Assembly: GCF_029867415.1 (NCBI RefSeq) | Contig: NC_081183.1 | Span: 17,480,404-17,544,403, forward strand | Origin: Vicia villosa | Lineage: Eukaryota; Streptophyta; Magnoliopsida; Fabales; Fabaceae | Direction of reading: 5' to 3' | DNA: 64,000 nucleotides | Shown: positions 20,193 through 32,254 of the stretch, piece after piece | Numbering within the stretch: the first letter of the stretch is position 1 | How the letters are laid out: each line of letters begins with the position of its first letter | The notes under the pieces: generated by a model | Told to the model about the DNA's origin: nothing | Seen by the model: the letters and a program-made list of their open reading frames with translations, nothing else | Databases searched by the model: none | Program-made: the position numbers and the translations under genes

Positions 20193-22710
20193 TTCGCATC
20201 TTTATTTATTAGTGTTTTAAAGTTGAAAAAGAAAAAGAATGAACAAAGGGGAACTAACCTATTCTCTAATCTAAGTTATTCTAATTCCTACTTCTAATGG
20301 CCCTAAGGTCAAGGATAACTATCCTAACCTATCTCAATTCCTCTTAACAAAGAAGGAAGAGTCTAAGGGAACATGGCAAAAGAATGGAGTTACAACTCCA
20401 ACAAGATGAGAAGAGAGGGCAGTAGCAAATCAAGGAAATAAGTGTCCTAAATCAAACACAAAAGCCATATGGCACTACATGAAAATATTCACAAAGAGTT
20501 ACCAAAGTATCGCATAAATCGTCACTTAACAATTAGCGAACAAACATCCATTAATCGAAACAAAAAGCAAATGAAAAAACATGAACAAAGCTTAAAGTCA
20601 GTAGCAATTAGTTCATTTATAGGTCCAAGACCTTGTACCAATCTATGTTAGTCAATTAACTTGAAACAAACAAAGTTCTAACAAAACTATACAAGATTAA
20701 GTCAAAACTAGTTAGTAGAATTCAAATTAGGAGTGAAGTTAGAAAGATGTGATCAAATGTTATAAGTCAGTAGCTAATGACCTCTAATAGGTGTCTAAAC
20801 AATCATGGAATCAAGTCACAAAGTCTCATACAAAATTATAGGTCATTTGGACAAGTTATGATACAATCGTTACCAAAAGCGCATTATCTACATGTAAGAA
20901 AGGAGAATTCAAGTAAAATAAGAAGAAACGATTTAAAAATCTAATTCCAGGTCTTAGGACCTCTAAACATCCCTAATTATATGTACAAAAAGAAACTAAG
21001 TCAATTGCATAAAGGTAGAGCAAATTATAGGTCAAATTCGCATGGTTATCCGTTTAGGAACGCACACAAATCGGGTATAGAAAACCTAATAGAAACCTAA
21101 CCAAAACATGGAATTGGACTTTTGTTTTTTTCACACAATATGGTATATGAGTCTACTGATATCACACAAAAAATGGCAATTAAATTCTACTCCTAAGGTA
21201 TTAAACAAAATTAATTTGCAAAACCGATCAAACTTAAAGACACAATGAACATGTTGAAAGAAATGGTTTATTAAAAACAACAAACTAAGTTCTAAAAATC
21301 TAACAAAAATATCACAAATTTCTACACACATTATTCTATTTAAAACATATTTTTACTTATTTTTTATTTCATTTAAAACTGACTTATGAAACAAAAGTTA
21401 GGGGAGAAACAAAATTCAAATAAGATGTAATTCTGTCAGCCAGGGGGTGTGTTAGTAAAAATAGCTTTGAACTATATTCTAGTTACTAGCGCGCATGGGC
21501 TTCAAAACCTGGGGTGTGGAGATCAAAAATGGCTCTAAGGCCCAGTTCCCGTTTCAATCCATTCTATTTTATCCCACATTTTTATTTCAATCAGCATGCA
21601 ATTATTTACTTATTCTATTAATAAAACGTGACACACAAATAAAAACCATGTGAAATCAATTGGTCAAGGCTCATTTAAGTGACTAACAAACAAAACAAAT
21701 TCTAGGCCAATCGCGACTCAACACGTCACCAGTTAATCATATGAATAAGGACAAAAGATCAAAAGCTGGGTAAAGGAGAACCAATCCCGCTGTGACACGC
21801 ATGCGGACGGAAGGAAGCACCATGCACACACAGACGCCGGAGATCCTCTCTCCGGTCGTCTTCTCCGGTGAGGGACCACGGCGGAGCCACGCCTCCATTT
21901 CCAGAAACGTGAAAAGCCCATACCTTTCCACTCGAAATTTCGCGTAGATCACGAATATCGCATCTGTTTCTTCTAATTCCTACCCTATCATTCAAACCGA
22001 ACCACTTTTCCTAAACCCTAACATTCAAGATCTTCCCTAAATCACACAAAACAAGTATCAACGTAATCCTCATGCCATAAGGAATTCAAATACGCAACTC
22101 ATACACTCATAGGAAGTCTATATCACGCGAACAGTATACAAGCTCAATGAATATGCAACAACTTCAGTGCAAACATGGTGGTCTAAATCCTAACCCCAAT
22201 CCCTGATGACGGGTTCCAGGCCTATACATGCTTCTAATGCAAGGGCAAGGGATGTTTACCTGAACGATCTTTCAACCGAAGCCAAGTGAGCGCTTGAATG
22301 CGGAGAGAATTTCAAAGATGAAGAAAAGCTCCTTAGATTCTTGTTTTCAAATCTTTGAGAAATAAACTCAAAGATTCGCGTAGCTCTGAGTGGATGAATC
22401 TTGCTTCAAAAGTGATGGAGAAACCGTGAAGATGGTAACGGTGATGAATCTTGAGTCTTGAGATACGCATCTATGGAGGAAGCTACGGATCCATGAACAT
22501 GAGTATGGAGAGTGATGGTTGCAGTCTTGGATGGAAGAGAAGGTTGAAGGTTCGTAGTGGGAGAGGTTGATGATGAAGGTGTGGGTTGTTAGAAGTTTGT
22601 TACGGTTGTTACGTGGGAATGAGGGAGTGAGGATGAGGAGAGAGCAATGAGAAGCGTGAAAAGAATCTGGAAAAATGAATTCTCCTCCTCAATTTTGAGA
22701 GAGTGAAAGG

Positions 22711-22718
22711 TTTATATA
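22711..22718 (-). promoter_or_regulatory. TATA box of element 1 5' LTR
   Basis: TATATAAA on the minus strand, followed by CCTTTCACTCTCTC, a CT-rich start region usual in plant promoters. It would drive the genomic RNA of element 1. It is the only strong TATA motif in a fitting position that I saw in this LTR. Confidence 0.65.
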
Positions 22719-24202
22719 TGTGAGCTTGTGGTGCACCGAGTTGTGGTGTGGAGTATTTGCAGCTGATAGATTTCCCTTTAATACTTAATATGCAAGTTTG
22801 TGTATTTACTTAGAGTATGCACTCCCTTTTCTTTCATGCTTGGAGTCTGTAACTTGAGCAAATATGGTAGTGTGTATGGGGTAGCATATAGAAGATCACT
22901 TCTCATACTGAGTGGACAGCTTTTCTCACTTGGAGTAATTGTATCACGTGCTTTTTCAATTCAGAATCATACATGGCCCTTTATAGTAATGCTGCAACTA
23001 CTCATGCATGCTTTGTCCCAACCCATGGTGCCCATATTACTCACTTTGGGCGTGGATATCTCACGCCACGGCCCGCCTCATGACTTGATTTTGGGCTCCA
23101 TGGAAAGAGGGAATGGAGTGCAATAGATTTGATGTTCAAAAGATCTTGAGTTAGTTCCTATCATTAGTGGAAAAGTGGTCATGAACTTGCTATGCCATCC
23201 TTGCAAAGAGAGTTCACGCGTGACCTGGCCTGGGTACAAAACAATGGCAAAAACATGACTTGGTCGTGGCCCGCCTTTGAATTTCCATTTCTCTCTCTAG
23301 ATTCACCCAAAATCCATGGTTCTTGTTTTGTTTAGTAGAGGACCTGGCAAAGAAGACATTGACACCACGTTTGCGTTTGATGGACGCCGGTACTGACCTT
23401 AGATTGGCTTCCAATATCGCACGTCACGTGCTTGTAGAAATGCATGCAGACTGCCTGGAGTTTGCTTGGCATCCTGACCTGTTTCCAGTGTGATTCTCCA
23501 GAGTTTGCAATCTTATAACTCTTGATCCATGCCTCGTATGGAAAAACTCCCAACTGCAGCATTGTAGAGGGCCACGAGATGAACACTTTTGGTGTTGACC
23601 TTGTCTTGAATTGGAGCCTTGAAATATGTGTAAATCAGCCATGAAGTCGGCTGCCCAGCCAAAATTGAAAACCTTCAAAACTTCCAAATTTCTCTAAGTA
23701 TTAAGAGCTTTCCATTTATAGCATGCCTCTTCTTAACCAACTTCTATTTTTGGTAATTTTGAAAACTTCTTGATTTTTATTATTTCTTTGGCCGATTTTC
23801 CACCAAAAGTCCGGATTTGACAGTTGACTTTGACTTTGACCAAAAAGTCGACTTTCCTTGATTTTCCCGATTCCAGATAAATTTCCCGATTAATCCATTT
23901 CTGATCTAATTCTCAATCAATTTTCAACCAGAGAAGCTTCAATGAACAGGACAACCATATTTTGCATCCACAAACATTTTCCTGATTAAATCTTGACCGA
24001 AAAGTCAACAGGGTTGACTTTAGTCAAAGCTCTAATTTGAAAACTCCTGATGAATTGAGATTTGTATCTTTTAACCAAAGCGTTGACTTGGAAAGAATGA
24101 AACCCTGATTTTAGGAATATGCTGATGAAAATGATCCTCTATAATCAGGCTTCAGATCCTTTCTTCTGAACCAAGAAACTTTCTCAATAGGAGCTCTTTT
24201 TG

Positions 24203-27200
24203 TCACTCTTCTTGAACAGTAACTGTGATATGGATGAATGTAATGGATGAATGTCTTAGATGAAGTATGCACATGAATATGATATGAGAGCCAATTAGGG
24301 AATAAATAAGTGGGCAAATTTTGGGGTGCAACACTTGGTATAACTGTCCATGGCATAGTGCAGTCATACGTTTCTCTTCGATTAAATTCAACTGATCGTA
24401 TCTGCTTTGACACCATTCAGCCTCTGATAACTTAGTCTCCATGAGGACTCTCATTGATGGGATTTCAACTTCTACGGGGAGCACAGCTTCCATGCCGTAT
24501 ACTAGAGAAAAGGGAGTTGCCCCTGTTGAAGTACGCACTGAAGTACGGTACCCATGTAAAGCAAATGGCAGCATTTCATGCCAGTCTTTGTAAGTGACGA
24601 CCATTTTCTGGACGATCTTCTTAATGTTCTTGTTGGCGGCTTCAACGGCGCCGTTCATTTTTGGTCTGTAAGGAGAAGAGTTGTGATGGTCAATCTTGAA
24701 TTCCTCACATAGTTCTTTCATCATCTTGTTGTTTAAGTTTGAACCATTGTCAGTAATGATCTTGCTGGGAATACCATATCGGCAAATGATGTTATTCTTG
24801 ATGAACCTTACAACCACTTGTCTTGTAACATTGGCGTAAGATGCTGCTTCGACCCATTTGGTGAAGTAATCAATGGCTACCAAGATGAAACGATGACCGT
24901 TTGAAGCTTTCGGTTCGATCATTCCAATCATGTCGATACCCCACATGGAGAAAGGCCACGGAGATGAGAGAACGTTGAGTAGAGTCGGTGGCACATGGAT
25001 CTTATCTGCGTAGATCTGGCACTTGTGACATCTCTTCACGTGTTTATAACAGTCAGATTCCATTGTCAACCAATAGTATCCTGCTCTTAAGATCTTTTTG
25101 GACATTGCATGCCCATTTGAATGAGTTCCAAAGGACCCTTCATGCACTTCATGCATTAACATATCTGCTTCGTGTCTATCCACGCATCTGAGCAAAACCA
25201 TGTCGAAGTTTCTTTTGTATAGCACATCTCCGTTCAGGAAGAAACTGCCAGAAAGTCTCCTTAGAGTTTTCTTATCTTTGTTTGATGCCCCAAGCGGGTA
25301 CTCTTGAGTTTGAAGGAAGCGCTTGATGTCGTGGAACCACGGTTTATCATCGATGACTGCTTCAGTTGCAAACACATAGGCGGGCCTTTCAAGGCGCGTG
25401 ATTCTGACTGTAGGCACATCATTCCAGTGACTGACTTTGAACATGGAAGATAGAGTAGCCAAGGCGTCTGCCATTCGATTATGGTCTCGAGGTATATGAT
25501 GCAATTCAACCTTGTTGAAGAAAGTCAACAGACGTCTTGCATAATCTCTGTAAGGAATCAAGCCAGGGTGGTAAGTTTCCCACTTATCTTTGATTTGGTT
25601 GATCACAAGGGCTGAATCTCCATATATGTCGAGGATTTTGATCCTTAAGTCAATGGCTTCTTCGAGACCCATGATACAAGCTTCATATTCTGCGATGTTG
25701 TTGGTGCAATCAAATAGCAATCTGGCGGAGAATGGGATATGAGTACCCTTGGGAGTGATGATGATTGCCCCAATTCCATTGCCAAAAGCGTTTACTGCTC
25801 CATCAAAAATTAGGCCCCATCTTGATCCAGGCTCAGGACCTTCTTCAGGTAACGGTTCGTCACAATCTTTCATCTTCAAGTACAAGACATCTTCATCAGG
25901 AAAGTCAAACTTGAGAGATTGATATTCATTGATTGGTTGATGCGCCAAGTGATCGGCGAGAATGCTTCCTTTGACCGCTTTTTGAGCACGGTATTCAATG
26001 TCATATTCAGATAACAGCATTTGCCATCGGGCAATCCTTCCTGTTAATGCAGGCTTTTCAAAGACATACTTGATCGGATCCATTTTGGAGATTAACCAAG
26101 TAGTATTGTTGATCATGTACTGGCGGAGACGTTTTGAAGCCCAAGCCAAAGCACAACATGTTTTTTCGAGCATGGAGTAACGAGACTCACAATCTGTGAA
26201 TTTCTTACTCAGGTAATAGATAGCATGCTCCTTCTTACCGGTTTCATCTTGCTGTCCAAGCATACAGCCCATGGATTCTTCCAACACAGTAAGGTACATG
26301 ATTAATGGTCTTCCTTCAACTGGAGGAATCAATATTGGTGGTTCTAACAGGTATTCTTTGATACTGTCGAACGCTTTCTGGCAATCTTCAGTCCATACAA
26401 CCCCTTGATCTTTGCGGAGAAGCTTGAAAATTGGCCCACAAGTAGCTGTCATTTGAGAGATGAATCTGGAGATATAGTTCAATCGTCCGAGAAATCCTCT
26501 TACTTGCTTTTCAGTTTTTGGTGCAGGCATCTCTTGAATAGCTCTGACTTTGTCGGGATCTACTTCAATACCTCTTTGGCTGACAATGAAACCCAAGAGT
26601 TTTCCAGATCTAACCCCAAAAGTACATTTGTTAGGATTCAAGCGAAGCTGATATTTCCTTAGTCGTTGAAACAACTTCAAAAGGTATTCAATATGTTCTT
26701 CTTCTGTGCTGGACTTGGCTATCATGTCGTCCACATAAACTTCAATTTCTTTATGCATCATGTCATGAAAGAGAGTAGTCATTGCCCTTTGGTAAGTTGC
26801 GCCTGCATTCTTCAATCCAAACGGCATTACTTTGTAGCAAAAGGTACCCCATGGGGTGATGAAAGAAGTCTTCTCCATGTCTTCAGGAGCCATCTTGATC
26901 TGATTATAACCGGAGAACCCGTCCATGAAGGAAAAGACGTTGAACTTAGCGGTGTTATCGACCAGCATGTCGATATGTGGTAACGGAAAGTCATCTTTTG
27001 GACTGGCCTTGTTCAAGTCACGGTAGTCAACACACATTCTGACCTTTCCATCTTTCTTCGGAACTGGCACTATGTTGGCCAACCATTGAGGATACTCTGA
27101 GGTGACAAGAAAACCTGCATCGAGTTGCTTTTGAACTTCCACTTTGATCTTGTTAGCCATATCAGGGTGAGTCCTTCGCAATTTTTGCTTAACCGGCGGA

Positions 27201-27520
27201 CATTCTGGCTTCAATGGCAAGTAATGCTGAACAATATTGGTATCCAACCCAGGCATGTCTTGGTAGGACCAGGCAAACACGTCAACATATTCTTTGAGAA
27301 GGTCTGTCAACTTACTCTTGATATCAGCATCAAGCAGCGATCCAATGGTCACTTCTTTTTTGTCTTCTTCAGAACCCAAGTTGATCTTTTCTAAAGGCTC
27401 TTTGTGAGGCAGAATGGCTCTTTCCTCGTGCTTAAGTAATCGAGAGATCTCGTCCGGGATCTCCTCTTCTTCCTCTTCTTCGGCTTCGAACACAGGAAAC
27501 TCAAAGTTGGGAGAGGGCAT
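24203..27520 (-). pseudogene. pol: Element 2 pol, truncated and fused to element 1 LTR
   Basis: The frame has 1105 codons, but only residues 1-1062 belong to element 2; the last 43 are read from the element 1 LTR (24333-24203). RT has YVDD at 262-265. As in element 1, the first RNase H lacks its catalytic Asp (YLTVLEESMG) and a second RNase H is complete (FDGAV, AEYEA, YGDSA, MADALA). Integrase has its HHCC finger and the D,D,E core (GIDMIG, ITDNGS, VEAANK) but loses its C-terminal domain after the motif CHGQLYQ. In addition, a TGA at 27530-27532 lies between the predicted acceptor and the first ATG. Within the window the gene cannot make a normal product. Confidence 0.93.
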
Positions 27521-27557
27521 AGGGTTATTTCATTCAATGGGTTTATCAATAGTAAAT

Positions 27558-27918
27558 CTGCACATGTGATTTATATCTATTTCAGAAAATTTATGAATGC
27601 AAGAGTGTATGCAGATTTTTTTTGAAAGGCTTTTTTTTTTTTTTGGTTTTTTTTTTTAGGATTACCATTTCCAGAAAAAAAAGCAAAAAATAAAACACAT
27701 AGTGTAGGGAATTCAAAATGACACTTTATTTATGATTCATTTTTGAAACAAAGCCCTAAACACAAACTCATTTGTCTTGGGCAGGACAAAGAGGGAAACT
27801 TTTAAAACAAAGCCCTATACACAAAGTTATTTGGGCGGAACATTTAAAAGCAAAGCCCTATAAAACATCTCTCTGCTTTGGGCAAGGCAGGAGGTCAAAA
27901 TAACAGCGAGGTGATTAC
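27558..27918 (-). other. Predicted intron between gag-pro and pol, element 2
   Basis: Donor AA|GTAATC (G at 27918) again contains the gag-pro stop codon TAA; acceptor ATGTGCAG|ATTTAC ends at 27558; length 361 bp with a long T/A-rich tract. Joining the exons keeps the pol frame, but the ninth new codon is TGA (27532-27530). Either that is a disabling mutation of an old copy, or another acceptor is used. Confidence 0.65.
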
Positions 27919-30900
27919 TTTGAGCGGCGAACAACATTCGGAACATCGACAGCCTTCCAGTAGCAACGAACTCCTCTGTGTATTATGTATTCAGGAAAAT
28001 TCTCCCCAGAATTATCTTCAGTATTGACATTGACCGCTGGTCGAGCAGGATTTGAAGGTCCTGGTTTGTCAACCTTGTTCTTTGTAGAGTTGAAACGGTC
28101 TTCTTCTACTTCTTGAAGAGCATAAGATGAGTCACAATCTTCAGAATTTTCAGGATGTATTTCCCAGTCTTCAGGATGAAGAGACTCATTGTCAGCGACA
28201 CTTTCTGAGTCAGTTGCGGGACCATCTTCCCCTTCATCTTCAAAAATGGCATTTATGTGATAATAACCATCTTCAGGATTATAAACCTTGGCAGATGCAT
28301 TGAAGCTGAAATCTTCAGTAATTTCAGGCTGCTGAGAAAATTGACAGGGCTGATAAACCTCTTCTGGTTGACTATCAAATTCAAAGGAATCTCCCCATCC
28401 AGTTGGTTGGATATCTTCAATCGCAATCTTGTAACTTTCAGGTGCAGTGTATTTCACCATATAATCAAATTTTCCACTTGGTTGTCCCAAGGTGTCCCAA
28501 ATTTCTGCAGGAACAGGCTCAGTTTCTTTGCCTTTGGGTTTCTCTGAAGGAGGATATGGTTCTTCCTGAGATATGTATCCCGAGTCATTGAGATAACATT
28601 TCCATTCTTCTTCAGGATCAGGTAGACCTTCTTCGATGCATTCTTCGATAAGGACATTAACCTCTTGAGGAATTGGATTGAGGAACCCTCCACTAATGAA
28701 TGTTTCTTTGATCGGACGAAGGGTTTCATCCTTCTTGGTGCAGTTTGAGAACGTTGGTGAACATCCGAGACCTGCTCTGGTTTCATTCTTGGTAGAGATA
28801 ACAACTTGCCCCCAGCCAGTAGTAGTTCCATCTTTCACTACTTTCACTGCCTCTTTGTAAGAAGAGATCGATGCTTTCTTCTTGGAAGATCCGTCTTCTA
28901 AAGAGAGACCTTGGAACTGAGTTCCTTCCACATCATCAGCACTAATGAAAGAGAAATTGGATAAATGGCTCACCATCAAGGCTTGTTCTCCACTTATTGT
29001 TACCAATTTTCCATTTGTTACAAACTTTAACTTTTGATGGAGCGTAGACGTTACTGCCCCTGCTTCATGGATCCATGGTCGTCCTAACAGGCAGCTATAA
29101 GCAGCTTGAATGTCCATGACTTGGAAGATGATTTGAAATGTATGTGGACCAATTGTCATGGGAAGGTTGACTTCGCCGATAACAGATTTTCGCGATCCAT
29201 CAAATGCTTTGACTACTACACCACTGAACTTCATAGGCATTCCTTGGTAAGACAAGCGAGCAAGAGTCGTCTTTGGCATCACATTCAAGGACGATCCGGT
29301 GTCTACCAGTACATTGGACAAAGAGTCTGACTGACAGTTCATAGAAATGTGCAAAGCAAGATTGTGATTTCTGCCCTCCTCGGGGAGTTCTTCATCACAG
29401 AAGCTTAAATTGTTGCAAGCAGTTATGTTGGCTATTATTCCATCAAAGTGATCAACAGTCACATCATGATCTACAAAAGCTTGATCTAAGACCTTCATCA
29501 GGGCTTCCCTGTGGGCTTCAGAGTTTAAAAGCAATGAAAGTATTGAGATCTTTGAAGGAGTCTGCATAAGCTGATCCACAATCTTGTATTCACTTCTTTT
29601 GATAAGCTTCAAAATTTCATCAAAATCTGGATTGACATTGGTTCCACTGGATTGACCAACATCAGTGTTTGTATTACTGACAGGAGTTTCCTCAGGATTC
29701 CCCACTGGTGTATTAACAGGATTTTGCCCAGTTACAGGAGCAACAGGCTGTTTTGGAGGTAGTGGAGTATACACACGTCCACTTCTTGTTACTCGACTCA
29801 CATCAGCAATGTTTTCGACAGATGAGAGAGTTGGTAAAGGAACTTCTTGTCCATCCTTTATCATTGTTGCATTGTAGTTGTATGGAACTGCCTTGTCAGA
29901 GTCATAAGGAACAGGTCCAGGTAGACAGATGATCAAAGGAGCAACAGGAACCTTCGGCTTGTTGTAAGTAACTTCCATGCGCTCAGGCATGTTGAAATGA
30001 GGAACGATGACGTTAACTGTAGGCATTTCCGAGTTGATATCTGAGACTAAAAGCTCATGCGGATAACATCCTATCATGTTAACTTCATTTTCATCCCTAT
30101 TTCTGTAGATCTGAAGAGTACCATTATCTAGCAAAACTTGGAGATCTCTTCTCACAATCGAACACCCGTGAGGATCCACACAACATATTCTACAGGAACC
30201 GTATTGATGCTGGCGAAAATTCTGCCCCCGACAGAGAGTGGCGTGCATTTGTACCAAATCTGCTCTTGAGAAGTTGATATTATAGACTCGGTATTGGCCA
30301 TGACATCCATACACCATGTTTACAACATGCCCTCCATGATTGGGCAGCGGATTTGCTTGCACATTTGGATTCAAATTTCTGAAAGAGAGGAGATTAGATC
30401 TAACCAACCTCTGAACTTCATATTTCAAAGCTATGCAATGCTCAAGATCATGGCCAGGTGCTCCTTGATGATAAGGGCATGAGACCTCAGCTTTGTACCA
30501 CCATGGGAGTTTCTCAGGTACTGGTGGTGGTGCTTTAGTTTGAACAAGACCTCTTTCAATCAAAGCAGGGTACAATTCTGTGTAGGTCATTGGAATCGGA
30601 TCAAACTGTGGAGCTCTTTGCACACGATTCTGATTATTGTTTAACTGCTGAGCCTGTTGTCGAGGCTGTTGTTGCTGAAACTGAGGAGTAAATCCCGGAT
30701 TAGGTGATGCATTAACAACTGGTGTGATAGAAGCAATCTGTTGTCGACGATTGACGTTTCCTCTTGGCTTCCCTTGGGACACCATGTCAACACTTTGTTC
30801 CTTCTTCTTTTGGAAACCACTTCCGAACTTTTTGGTTCCACTCGAAGATCCACCTTCTTTAGTCAGACGTCCGGTTCGGACTCCTTCTTCTAGACGCATC

Positions 30901-31943
30901 CCCATGTTTACCATTTCGGTGAAATCACTTGGAGCACTAGCAATCATGCGTTCATAATAAAACGGACCGAGAGTATTCAAGAAGATCTTTGTCATCTCTT
31001 TCTCTTTTAACGGTGGATTAATCTGAGCAGCAGTTTCTCTCCATCGTTGGGCATATTCTTTAAAAGCTTCATGATCTTTCTGAGCCATGGACCGAAGCTG
31101 ATCTCTGTCTGGAGCCATATCCGAGTTATACTTGTATTGTCGGACAAAGGCCTCGCCTAGGTCGTTGAAAGTCCGAATATTGGTGCTATCCAAACCTGTG
31201 TACCACTTCTGTGCGGCACCAGTCAAACTGTCTTGAAAGTAATGGATAAGCAACTGATGATTATCTGCATAAGTAAACATCTTTCTGGCATACATCACGA
31301 GATGACTTTGCGGACAAGAACTACCTTTGTACTTCTCAAAGTCTGGGACCTTGAACTTGGCCGGGATTTGTACACTGGGAACCAAACATAGCTCCTGGGC
31401 ATTCTTTCCAAACAAATCTTTGCCACGAAAAGCTTTGACTTCCAACTGCATCTTGTTAAACTGCTCTTGGAGATCTCCCACAAGATTACGCTGATTTGTG
31501 CTATCACCTTGATCATGATAAATCTCATTGCCATCATAAGGAACAGTGTGAACCGTAGGGGTCGGAACTGTCATAGTGGGTTGAGAAAGTGCCATAGTGA
31601 CTTGAGAAAAAGTTACCCCCTGATTTGGAGTGAACTGTGAACTTTGTGCAGCAGGCGCTTCAGTTGTAGCTGTTTGAACCCCAGAGAAATTATGGCGGAA
31701 ACCTGTACCAAAACTGAAAGGCGGGCCCCAACCTTCTGGCATAGAGAAAGATGGAATGCCGAATGCAACTGTAGAAACTGGAGTAGTGACCTCAGATGTT
31801 ACCGTTGCTTGACTGTTGGGTGGCGGCGGCTGATTCTGTGCGGCCATTAAAGAGTCAACCAGAGTCGTGAGACTTTCCAACTTTTCCTGAAGGGTGGTTA
31901 CTGTACCACGAAGCTCAATATTCTCTTGTTCAGAACTTTCCAT
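27915..31943 (-). CDS. gag-pro: Element 2 gag-protease polyprotein, long form
   Basis: 1342 codons, about 270 more than in element 1. A coiled-coil-like N-terminus (about 1-40) precedes a Pro/Thr/Gln-rich stretch; the Gag core is at about 210-360 (PDFEKYKG, YFQDSLTG, FKEYAQRWRE). A zinc-knuckle-like CPYHQGAPGHDLEHC follows, then a Cys-rich patch (CRICCVDPHGC). The protease active site is canonical, DTGSS with D881, and LLGRPW comes later. Beyond the protease an acidic tail of roughly 300 residues, rich in Glu, Asp and Pro, has no domain I recognise. The open frame shows no stop or shift, although the pol of this copy is broken. Confidence 0.92.
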   Translation of the reverse strand: MESSEQENIELRGTVTTLQEKLESLTTLVDSLMAAQNQPPPPNSQATVTSEVTTPVSTVAFGIPSFSMPEGWGPPFSFGTGFRHNFSGVQTATTEAPAAQSSQFTPNQGVTFSQVTMALSQPTMTVPTPTVHTVPYDGNEIYHDQGDSTNQRNLVGDLQEQFNKMQLEVKAFRGKDLFGKNAQELCLVPSVQIPAKFKVPDFEKYKGSSCPQSHLVMYARKMFTYADNHQLLIHYFQDSLTGAAQKWYTGLDSTNIRTFNDLGEAFVRQYKYNSDMAPDRDQLRSMAQKDHEAFKEYAQRWRETAAQINPPLKEKEMTKIFLNTLGPFYYERMIASAPSDFTEMVNMGMRLEEGVRTGRLTKEGGSSSGTKKFGSGFQKKKEQSVDMVSQGKPRGNVNRRQQIASITPVVNASPNPGFTPQFQQQQPRQQAQQLNNNQNRVQRAPQFDPIPMTYTELYPALIERGLVQTKAPPPVPEKLPWWYKAEVSCPYHQGAPGHDLEHCIALKYEVQRLVRSNLLSFRNLNPNVQANPLPNHGGHVVNMVYGCHGQYRVYNINFSRADLVQMHATLCRGQNFRQHQYGSCRICCVDPHGCSIVRRDLQVLLDNGTLQIYRNRDENEVNMIGCYPHELLVSDINSEMPTVNVIVPHFNMPERMEVTYNKPKVPVAPLIICLPGPVPYDSDKAVPYNYNATMIKDGQEVPLPTLSSVENIADVSRVTRSGRVYTPLPPKQPVAPVTGQNPVNTPVGNPEETPVSNTNTDVGQSSGTNVNPDFDEILKLIKRSEYKIVDQLMQTPSKISILSLLLNSEAHREALMKVLDQAFVDHDVTVDHFDGIIANITACNNLSFCDEELPEEGRNHNLALHISMNCQSDSLSNVLVDTGSSLNVMPKTTLARLSYQGMPMKFSGVVVKAFDGSRKSVIGEVNLPMTIGPHTFQIIFQVMDIQAAYSCLLGRPWIHEAGAVTSTLHQKLKFVTNGKLVTISGEQALMVSHLSNFSFISADDVEGTQFQGLSLEDGSSKKKASISSYKEAVKVVKDGTTTGWGQVVISTKNETRAGLGCSPTFSNCTKKDETLRPIKETFISGGFLNPIPQEVNVLIEECIEEGLPDPEEEWKCYLNDSGYISQEEPYPPSEKPKGKETEPVPAEIWDTLGQPSGKFDYMVKYTAPESYKIAIEDIQPTGWGDSFEFDSQPEEVYQPCQFSQQPEITEDFSFNASAKVYNPEDGYYHINAIFEDEGEDGPATDSESVADNESLHPEDWEIHPENSEDCDSSYALQEVEEDRFNSTKNKVDKPGPSNPARPAVNVNTEDNSGENFPEYIIHRGVRCYWKAVDVPNVVRRSK

Positions 31944-32254
31944 TATTCTTCTTCTGCTTGAACAAGTATTGTATCTGTGATCTGATTGCGAGCGCGGTCG
32001 AGAAACTTTGAGACGCGACAGCTTGACGATCTATTGGAGAAAGATCCAAAAGATAAGACTCTATACAACAGACTCGATGTGCAGAATGATGTATGCAAAG
32101 AGAAATTTTATGATTTTTTCCAATTATTTTAAAGATTATTTCCTTGCAAACATTTGAACACAAACAATTCTTTTATTGAAATAATGGGAAATGTTACAAC
32201 ATTGGAGCATAGCTCCTTACAGAAGCAAATGATACATGAGAATCTAAACAAATC
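31944..32254 (-). other. Spacer between ORF1 and gag, element 2
   Basis: 311 bp, AT-rich, no gene. It corresponds to the 375-bp spacer of element 1 but shows no obvious sequence similarity by eye. Confidence 0.6.

Larger units (their letters stand above)
1..24333 (-). mobile_element. Element 1: young Ogre-like Ty3/gypsy retrotransposon
   Basis: Read on the minus strand the order is 5' LTR (19241-24333), PBS, leader, ORF1, gag-pro, intron, pol, 3' UTR, PPT and 3' LTR, the last cut off by the window edge. This order, the 5.1 kb LTR, the extra ORF before gag and the second RNase H in pol match the Ogre group of the Tat lineage. Counting the duplicated flank of the N gap once, the full element would be about 22.4 kb (5093 + 12268 + 5093), a usual Ogre size. 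It inserted into the pol gene of element 2: the LTR ends TG...CA, and element 2 coding sequence resumes at 24334. If the target duplication is the usual 5 bp it should read cttgg, with its partner left of the window. All three ORFs are open, so the copy may be autonomous. Confidence 0.92.
19241..24333 (-). repeat. Element 1 5' LTR, complete, 5093 bp
   Basis: Bounded by tgtcgc on the left and gcaaca on the right (TG...CA). The left edge lies two bases from the PBS; the right edge is the point where similarity to the 3' LTR copy ends and element 2 pol begins. The TATA box at 22711-22718 divides it into about 1.6 kb of U3 and 3.5 kb of R-U5. A five-unit hairpin array lies at 19915-20192. A second TGGCGACTCTG, identical to the first 11 bases of the PBS, sits inside the LTR near 19264-19274. 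No protein gene is visible. Confidence 0.95.

Noticed and set aside
30641..30957. Frames overlapping the Gln/Arg-rich part of element 2 gag-pro
   Set aside because: Shadow frames of the low-complexity coding sequence.
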